From: Isoetes taiwanensis
Taxonomy: Eukaryota > Streptophyta > Lycopodiopsida > Isoetales > Isoetaceae
NCBI GenBank assembly: GCA_021234155.1
Contig: JAJEKV010000019.1
Span: forward strand, 184,001 to 248,000
Direction: 5' to 3'
Length of the DNA stretch: 64,000 nt
The position numbers and the translations under genes were made by a program. The stretch's first letter is position 1. Every line of letters begins with the position of its first letter. The notes beneath the pieces were generated by a model. That model saw only the letters and a list, made by a program, of their open reading frames with translations, was not told where the DNA came from and ran no database searches. Of this stretch, positions 56,413-64,000 are shown one piece after another.

Positions 56413-59150
56413 CTTTTTTTTTTTTGAAGGACGACAAACTATTATTCAATATTCCAGAAGAAGTACACACATAGATGCAGAGACAGGAATAAAATCTCAG
56501 CAGACAAAGATAATCCACTAAGTGCAGCCACCTGTCTATGCATAAGATAAGATACCCAAATATTCCTCAAAAATCAAACGTTGCGCTTCGTGAAGAAGTT
56601 GGTCGACACTAATTGATAAGCCTTTGAAGATACACATTCGCCTTCTTTTCCAAATAGACTACAACAACCAGCCTGAAGCTAAGGGAAAGCCTTTTGCTTC
56701 AAGTCGCTCCAAGTGGAAGGATAAATGGGGAGAAGCACACCACATGGAAGAGAGCTAGTACCCATGACCAAACCGGTCAACTTGGTCACATAGAAAAAAA
56801 GTGTTGCTCGATACTCTCAACTTGCCGCTACACAAAGGGGATGTAGTTCTGAAATGCGGATAAAACTTATGAACCAAAGACATTAACCCGCACTTATCTG
56901 TGGAAGGAGTTGCCACCATAAGGTAGAAACTTTGGGATGCGGCAATTTATTCCGCACCTGTGACCACATATGCTTCCACCGAGGAGGGGGAATGCGGAGC
57001 CGCCAACCAACCCAGGGGGGACAATGTCAACATCAACCAGCTTTTTGATATAATGAATGCACAAGATGTTGTGCATTAACAATTTGGGGACCGGGTCCAA
57101 ATAGGCACATCAACTCCGACAGAAGGAGCTGCCAAAGTAATGCCGGCCCGCCTTTGCCGTGGCTCATTCCCATCGAGATAGCATAAACTTAGTCCAAAAG
57201 CATCCCAAGTCAACAAGTGTCCCCCTCATACCAAGCACCAACCGTGGAGAATACCAAAGATGCCTCCAAGCGTCGCCGAGTCAATGGATGAACAATAGCA
57301 CGCTATCCAGAGGAATCCACCAACACAGAGAACTTGCCCGTGGACATACACTTGATTAATCTTAAATAGCACAATTTAACCTGCCTCCCAAGAATCAAGT
57401 AGTCCCTTCAAGAACGGGGAAGCATTCGATATGGACGGTTGATAAAAGAGACACCAAGGAAGCCGGGTTTCCCAAAAAGGAATACATCTGCCTAAGTGCT
57501 TGCGCGAACCAATCTCATTCCAGCGTAATGTATCATACCCACCAAGTAGCGACAAATGAATTTAGATATCATAATTTTACTCAGAATGAAAGTCAATCAT
57601 ACCTAGACCTCCAAGCAAATTTTGGTTTGATACATGGACCAAGTTTACCTTCACAACTACACCCGCCTCAAGACTGCCCAAATGAAGTTACTTAACAATT
57701 GGCACAACCTCTTGAAACTTTGTTTATGAGGCAACAAACAGATGCCATATATACATGAGTGTTGGCTGATAACCCGCTTAACAACTACTATCCGCCCCCG
57801 CCGCAGAAAGCTTAGTGGATTCCATCAAAAAAGATGCTTACGCTGTGCCTCCCGCTATAACATCCCATGCATCTAAAGTAGAGATATGTATACCTACATC
57901 CCCAAGAGTTTAGTGGCCTTCCTTGAGGAAGCACTTTTCATGGATACTGAACACAGTGGAGGAACATCCACATCCAAAGTCCATAAAGCAGCACTTTAGC
58001 CACTTAACAAGAACCCCGATGCCGTGGAGAAAGAGTCCAAAGAAAAGCTTAGCATTGAAGATTATCATCCTCACCACTAGAGAGAAATGTATCATCGCAT
58101 ACCGGGACATTACACTCTTTGAGAACCATCCTCCATAGTCAATCCCCGAATTACGCTTATCGTGAGTAGTCAAGAGAATATTGGGACAATACCTCCCGCC
58201 ACAATAGTGAACAATAATGGGGCAGTGGGGCATCCTGAAATAACTCCGCCAACAGAAACACAATCGCAGTTCTCCCTAAAAAGCATGAGACCGAAAGCGT
58301 AAAGATGGAGCTTCATAATATCTCTAGTAAACAACTCTCCAAATCCCAATGTCGGAAGGCATTTTTGTAGGAAATTCCAATCTATACTGCCGGCATAGGC
58401 TTTTAGCAAAATCCAATTTGAGATATACAATGTGTGAATTTTAAGACGTGCCCAATACATCCCCTCATAGCGGGCGCCACATTATCAAGAATACTTTTAG
58501 GTAAAAATCGATTTGCGTGAAAGAGATAGATTCCCGCTAAGATATCCCTCACTTTCTCGCCAAGGCCTTAGCAAAGATCTTGTACATCATAGATAACAGT
58601 TATGGGGCCAATCCGGAGATAGTTTTAGGCTCTTTTAAACTTAAGAATAAGGGATATGCAAAACTGTTGACGATCTTATCCAAGCTCCTGAACCGGAAAA
58701 CTCAGAGAAAACATTGAAGACGTCATCATCAACCAATTCCAATAAGCTTGGAAAAAACTCTGCAGAAAAACCATCCAAGCCTGGGCACTTATTCTTCTTT
58801 AAAGAGTCTACAAATGTAATGCAAATCATCGATTTAATAGTTGATTAACACACTTTGCTGTGGGAAATAATAGGATGGATCTTAGATAAAACGCCTCCCG
58901 TGATATCCTCTTGGAAGGGCGGTAGAATTGTCAAAAAAATAAATAGCAGAAATGATAAAAAGAAAACCGCTTTTAATTGTGCAAAGATCAGAAAATTGTG
59001 AGCCATCGTGTAGAAGTAGCTAAGATATGGAGCTTGACACACGCCTTTTCCTTGCCGCCTTTAAAGAAGAAGTGAGAGCACCTATCTCCCAATTTAAACC
59101 AATCCAACCGCCTTTTAATGCGAGCTTGAGTTGCCCAGATTGACTCAATA
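56413..59150 (-). mobile_element. Decayed L1-type LINE, 5'-truncated
   Basis: The minus strand ends in a poly(A) (poly-T on plus, 56,415-56,425). RT relics appear in order: KKNKCPGLDGFSAEFFPSLL (58,780-58,720), SIDWNFLQKCLPTLGF (58,400-58,350), VISGCPTAPLLFTIVAGG (58,240-58,200, from RQGCPLAPLLF), and a zinc-binding region (VHKFYPHF... near 56,870). Many stops and shifts are present. The catalytic YADD is not readable. The 5' border is approximate and no TSD was found. Confidence 0.7.
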
Positions 59151-59839
59151 TTTCTTATTTCTGCCAATAACTCTTAGTAGTTTGGGAAATTCACATGTAT
59201 AAATCATTGGGCAAGCAAGCTGATCGATTATCTTCTAGCCAGAAAATGCAGACTTCGTTGGAGAGTTCTTCATAAGGAGACAAGCTGCCTGAATTAGATC
59301 ATGCTCCTCTCCATCTGACAATTAAGGCCAAAGCTCATATTCATATGTAGCAGCCACGCTTTCACCCAAAGCTGAAAATAAACTTCATATACAGTGCTCC
59401 ATACAAGGGACTTGTGGAAGAGTTACTTGCACAATCGTCCTGGTGAGGCCATCTTGTGGAAGATGCGGGAAGATGCAAAACAATTCTCAAAGTTGTTGTT
59501 AGAAGTCTGGGAAGGTGTTTGAATTTTCCAAGAAACATTTACACAACAAACCTTGCAATTCTTGGTGGGATGAGGAATGTCAAACTTGCAAGAAACATGA
59601 GAAGAAGAAGAAGAAGAGATTTTAACGTCACGCCACAAGGCAGCGTCCTATCGGACATGTGACACTTTACAACACACCCAGATGGGTCCTGCCCCCACCA
59701 CTTTACATTGCTGAAGTGAGAAGAAAAGTATCTGCAAACCCAATTGGTATAAGCATCTCCTGAGAAGAAAGAAGCAAGCCTATTACAAGCAACAATAGAG
59801 CAAGCTTAATTCAACAATTCAAAAAGGAGCCACAAACTT

Positions 59840-60060
59840 TTGGAACGCCGAGATAAATCGTGAGAATGCCAACTGAAATAGATGCCTTGCTAAAATTTGC
59901 TCAAGGATATTTATGAAAAGGGGGCTACCGATAACATGCCAATTGTAGATTCCAAAGCAGCACCGTTCACTGAAGTAGATGTAGACAAGGCTATTTCAGG
60001 GATGGCGAATAATAATAAAGCTAAAGATGTTGGCCGGGCTATGTGTATAATTGCTTAAAT
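59840..60060 (+). pseudogene. Non-LTR RT fragment (family of the 3.4-5.9 kb LINE)
   Basis: Plus-strand reading near 59,910-60,050: MPIVDSKAAPFTEVDVDKAI, SGMANN and KAKDV. This matches the segment just before the RT palm (PFTxxEVxxAIxxMxxGKAxDxDG). It is short, with shifts, and opposite in strand to the LINE at 56-59 kb. Confidence 0.55.
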
Positions 60061-60165
60061 GGGGTAGCAAAATGCACCCCATACTATTATGACGAGGAGA
60101 TACAGAGCTTCATTTGGGAAGAACTTCCTATATATCTTAATCCAGACCTCATGCAATCTATAGAA

Positions 60166-60396
60166 TCAGAGATGGCGGCTCGGCTGGATGACATACATAG
60201 ATGAGATACACGAGGACTGAAGTCCGCTGTTACAGTGAATGGCAAGCGTGAGAGGGAAGCCGAAAGTGTTCCCGAGAACTAGGCCAAGTGTGATGCCGGA
60301 CACTCCTAAGCAAAAAATGAAAGCATAAGCGCACTTCATTAAGTTGGAAGCGCCTACAAGCCGGCGCCTTGGGAGATGTGGAGTAATTAAGATCAC
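60166..60396 (-). CDS. Membrane-protein-like fragment, unrecognised
   Basis: A 76-residue frame with a clear hydrophobic stretch (CAYAFIFCLGVSGITLGLVL) followed by NTFGFPLTLAIHCNSGLQSS. The composition looks like real protein. One or two membrane segments; no family recognised. It may be an exon captured from a host gene, since the frame opens and closes within 230 bases and its neighbours are transposon pieces. Confidence 0.3.
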   Translation of the reverse strand: MILITPHLPRRRLVGASNLMKCAYAFIFCLGVSGITLGLVLGNTFGFPLTLAIHCNSGLQSSCISSMYVIQPSRHL

Positions 60397-61990
60397 CTCC
60401 TTTGAGCCGCCACAAGAACAAGTTCTAGCCGCTTAACGCCTACCACCGCTTGGGCAAGACTCTTCCCATTTTCGCATGAAGAAGCCTCATAGATGGGGAC
60501 CGCAATCGCTTGTATTGAGGAGATAATGGAAGTACTAGAAGTCATAGAATTACGCTCGCATTCCCATTCCAACGGCTTGTTCGAGAGATCGGCCAGAGTT
60601 CAAGATCGATCTTAGGTTTCAGACCTTTGCTATCACACTCCTGCAGGAGGCCATAGAAGACTATCTCGGTGGCCCTTTTTGACGCCAATCTTTGTGCTAT
60701 TCACGCCAAGCGCCAAGTCATAATAATGCCAAAAGATTTGGTAATCACTTGGTGAATTTGAGGGATCACTTTTAGTTTAAAGGTTGTACAAATTACTTGT
60801 AATGTGACTCATTGTATGTCATCTTTTGTGTAAATATAAGATTTTTCGCCTTCTATCTATGCCCAAATGTTTCCAAGAATTTTATATGTGTTCAATAAAT
60901 TTTTTTTTGGCTTGAACTAGTCTAAACTAGCGCAAACATCGCGATTGGTCAATCCCTTTGTTGTCTTATCCGCCATACAAGAACAATTAAGTCCAAGATG
61001 GTACCATCTTCTCTTAGTATACGCTTTGTCAATTATTCCATAGTCATGTCATCAAATGACCACTCCCCAAGACGGATAACACTAGATTCCAAGCAACACT
61101 TGTAAAATTTACCATTGGGCATCCATAAGCCCAAGTGACCAAGAAGACTGAACTTCAAACCACATTATACGACAAGTGCAACTTAACAAAGATAAAACCA
61201 ACTATTATCTATTCAACATCATTTCATTGTCATAAGGTCTATTATGCCGTGTAATAAGCAATATGCATCCCAATACATAAATTTTAACGGTTGTAATTTT
61301 CGTTGTCTCTTTTCAATACAAAAACAAATACTGAGTCAAGTTTGGAACCAACGGTTGACTTCTTTGATATTTCTAAATGTTACCAATAACAAAGTGCTTT
61401 AAAATTATAACAATAATCGCTATACATCATCTTTTTGATCGATGCCTTCAAAATAAACTTTCAAGATAGGTTGGTTTTTGCTCAAGATTTAGTGCCATAT
61501 CTCAATAATTTAAAGTAAAAATATATGCACAACAAATGAAGAGTAGCTTTATCATATAAGTTTACAAAAAACTTGAGCCTCATGTCTTAAATGAAGACTA
61601 AGAGATATATTATCTTGTATGAGTAATCAAAAGTATAAATTCTGGATGTGAAACATAGATCTAGTTCAAGTGTTTGAGCAATCATTTGTGGCATACTCAG
61701 TTCTCTTCGAATCCCATTTTCCAAGCTACTTCATAATCTACTAACATAAAGAAAACATTAGGAAGAGAAGCCCGTATCTGCAGCCAATCAATACATTATT
61801 ATCCATAGACCGGGTAAAAATGCAAAGGCCAAAAGGTACCTTAGGCTTCTCGATTGTCAACCGCTTATTCTTAATGTAAACCTCTTTGTCCCAAGTTAGA
61901 AAGAGCTTTTATGTAAAAATACGTATCGCCACGGTTCTATTAAGTATAGCAATAGAACCGACATTCCCTTGGATGGGGACGCCCTACTTG
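60397..61990. other. Non-coding stretch
   Basis: No gene recognised. AT-rich from 60,750 onward. Confidence 0.4.
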
Positions 61991-61995
61991 CACCT

Positions 61996-62100
61996 CCTAT
62001 TTATACCGCCCCTCCTTCCTCATTTCCACCATCGGTGTTCTCTTGAGCTTATTTTCCTTATTGTTCTTTTTCTAGCTCCACAAGCTCTTTCCTACCTTCA
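61996..62100 (+). promoter_or_regulatory. Candidate promoter and CT-rich leader
   Basis: CTATTTATACC at 61,998-62,008 is a good plant TATA box. It is followed within 20-90 bases by a CT-rich tract (CCGCCCCTCCTTCCTC... CTTTTTCTAGCTCC) typical of transcription starts. The downstream gene is not identified. Confidence 0.4.
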
Positions 62101-64000
62101 ACGCACAAGTTTGCTATCTTCAAGGCTTTTCTACGGGACAACAAGTGGTTTGATTGTGCCTGGCTTGGATCCGCTTCTTCTCTTTGACGCTTTTGATTTT
62201 GCCAGCTTCGAAGAACCGTGGGTTGTCTCGCTTTGGACATCGATTTGTTGAGCCAGCTTTATTCCGCATAATATCCCATTACTTTCTTTCGATTTCTCCT
62301 TTTCGCCCTGGGTGCATCGATCCGTGTTTATCCAGTGAAGCGATCGATCCGTGAGTTGATCACGGGTGGATGTTCTTGAACTGCGTTTCAGAGCAAGCAA
62401 TAGCCGCTTCGGTGATCCTGCCTTTTCCGGTGATCTACCTTTCGGCGGATTCACCCTCGCGCATTTCGCACTCCTCGGATCCCGGGCGAGCCCCGCAATC
62501 GGCAAGTCCCTTTTTATGATCAATCCGTAACGTTCTTGTTTTGTAAGTAATTGATTCTCTGCCATCCCCCTCTATCACATTGATTTCGTGGTTTTTCGGG
62601 TTTGCATCATGCCTCCATAGCCGTAAGCCCCGGACGATTGATGGTAAGGCCGACTTGCTTGTGGTTTCTCCTTTTCGGTCGGAACAATCGAAAAAGATTC
62701 CCGGTTGAGCTTGTGGTTGCTTGTTCTCGCCCTCCCCGCTAATCTATTTGATTATTATTTGGTTTTATTTAAGCCACAAGCCACATTCCTTCTTCTTCCC
62801 TCGCCGAGTGTCGCCATCGCGAAGCGGCCACGAATCTTGACCGCCTCTGCCATGTCGTGTTTCTAGGGATACGTCGGCCGGTGCCCCTTTGTCCTCCCAT
62901 GGCGTGGAGATACCAAGCCCTCAATACCTTCGTATTTTTGAGGTAAAACACAACGCTTGGCGGGATCTAGGTCGGCTTAAATGCCTGGCGCGTATGCTCT
63001 TTTTAGATTTGCTTTAGGTGGCATTCTTGTTTTTCTCTTGGGAAGGCCCTTGTAGACTCATGTGGCTCTATGTTCTCAACTTCCTAGATCAATCTCACTT
63101 TCTTTTATTCTTCGTTCCGTGACACTTTCTTTTATTCTTCGCTTTCCGTGACACGTTATTTGCACATTTCAAAACTTATGGGCTCTTTGCTCTAGACCTT
63201 TTATATTAGTTGTTTTCTATTCTATTCTATTGTCTCGCTTGCTTATTTACAAGTCATTGGGTCACCGTCATGTGGTGTTTATGGTTTTTAATACCACCGC
63301 TCCACAATACGTGCCTCTAAGTCCATTTTTTGCTTCATGGCATTTCTTCTATTGTTCTAGGGGCTATGCCCATACAACTTTTAGATTGCAGGGTGTCTGT
63401 CCTTGTTGATCGTCGTGCACCAAAGGTTTGCTAGCGGTTGGTGTACTGTAGAGTTGTTCCGCTTTGGAGACATATGGTTGGAGGGTTCGAGTTTGCATTG
63501 GCACAATCCTATCCATGGAGAGGCTTCACATGTCCCTTTCAAAGTGGGTGCTCTATGCTTAGACGATCCAAGGTTCCCGAGATAGACAATCTAAGTTTTC
63601 CCGAGATGTATGACCCATGGTTCATGATGCTGAGTTTGCAATGGTACAATTTTAAGTGCGCAGCCGGAAGACATTTCTAGTGTTTGATCAATGGGACTGT
63701 AAGTTTTTTATTGTTTGATTAATGATCTTGGATTTTGGGTATACATTTTGGGGATTTGTCTAGTTTATTGAGAGTTGCAAAATGGACTAATGCTTGTCGT
63801 GACAAAAATTTTCTAAAAAGCGGTTGTTTGGACTCGCTTTTGTCTTGGTTATGAAGTGCAACATTGCTAGTCACGCTATGGGTCATTGTAACTAATTTTA
63901 GGTTTCTCATATATTTGATTTTTCAATTTTTGTTTCAAAGATTTGTTTGAAATAAGCTTATTACATCTAGATTTTCTTTTATAGTCATGTTATGGGTCAT
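62101..64000. other. Unassigned, possibly transcribed region
   Basis: GC content rises compared with the left side. Short frames (63,403-63,585 plus; 63,438-63,680 plus) follow a TTTAGATTGCAG acceptor-like site at 63,381-63,392, but their products match nothing known. An (ATTCT)4 tract lies near 63,215-63,232. It may be the 5' part of a gene or a large element that continues past the window. Confidence 0.35.

Noticed and set aside
61886-62251. 121-codon plus-strand ORF rich in Leu and Phe
   Set aside because: It starts upstream of the likely TATA box and runs through a CT-rich leader; it looks like untranslated sequence.

Overview
This is a repeat-rich piece of a large land-plant nuclear genome. 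The evidence is plant-type LINEs, Copia and Gypsy (chromovirus-like) retrotransposons, Helitron 3' ends, spliced gene fragments and one plant organellar-type pentatricopeptide repeat (PPR) gene. The style of the PPR protein and the very low gene density suggest a fern or related seed-free plant. That placement is inference; no organism-specific marker was read.

Layout. Positions 1-7.2 kb hold small unrecognised ORFs, a scattered GCGCC(A/T)GGCGC palindrome, a transposon-associated domain remnant, a decayed LINE (about 3.44-5.9 kb, minus) and minisatellites. A 7.85-kb L1-type LINE (7,257-15,108, minus) lies between exact 17-bp target site duplications inside an AACCTT-type array. A decayed plus-strand ORF chain of transposase-like character follows (15.5-18.1 kb). 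A minus-strand Copia element spans 18,190-28,276. It keeps both LTRs, a PBS and a polypurine tract, but its 3' part is split by about 5 kb of foreign DNA that ends in a textbook Helitron 3' terminus (CTAG at 23,024-23,027) and carries spliced pieces of a coiled-coil gene.

The only apparently intact host gene is the intronless PPR gene at 29,256-30,806 (plus). A decayed PPR unit sits just downstream, and a second Helitron 3' end (minus strand) lies at 32,330-32,358. A Gypsy element with LTRs at 33,894 and 38,921 follows. From 40 to 56 kb the sequence looks intergenic but contains broken fragments of nuclear genes that no long ORF reveals: a GRXS17-like CGFS glutaredoxin (42.6-43.0 kb, minus), a repeat-bearing terminal exon (44.5-45.1 kb, minus), the C-terminal half of mitochondrial processing peptidase alpha (49.6-51.3 kb, minus) and a JINGUBANG-like WD40 gene (54.4-55.2 kb, plus). 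A (GATA)34 microsatellite lies at 52.6 kb. The right end holds two more non-LTR retrotransposon fragments, a membrane-protein-like fragment and a promoter-like TATA plus CT-rich leader at about 62.0 kb.

Taken together, the window looks like a nested transposon landscape with much gene-fragment capture. A structured repeat with ATAT-CCTAG units every 9-11 bp occurs three times (18.7, 48.1 and 53.9 kb), upstream of or near captured fragments. It is the best candidate here for an undescribed mobile-element family. Except for the PPR gene, nearly every coding region has stops or frameshifts, so most entries are pseudogenes or element relics.
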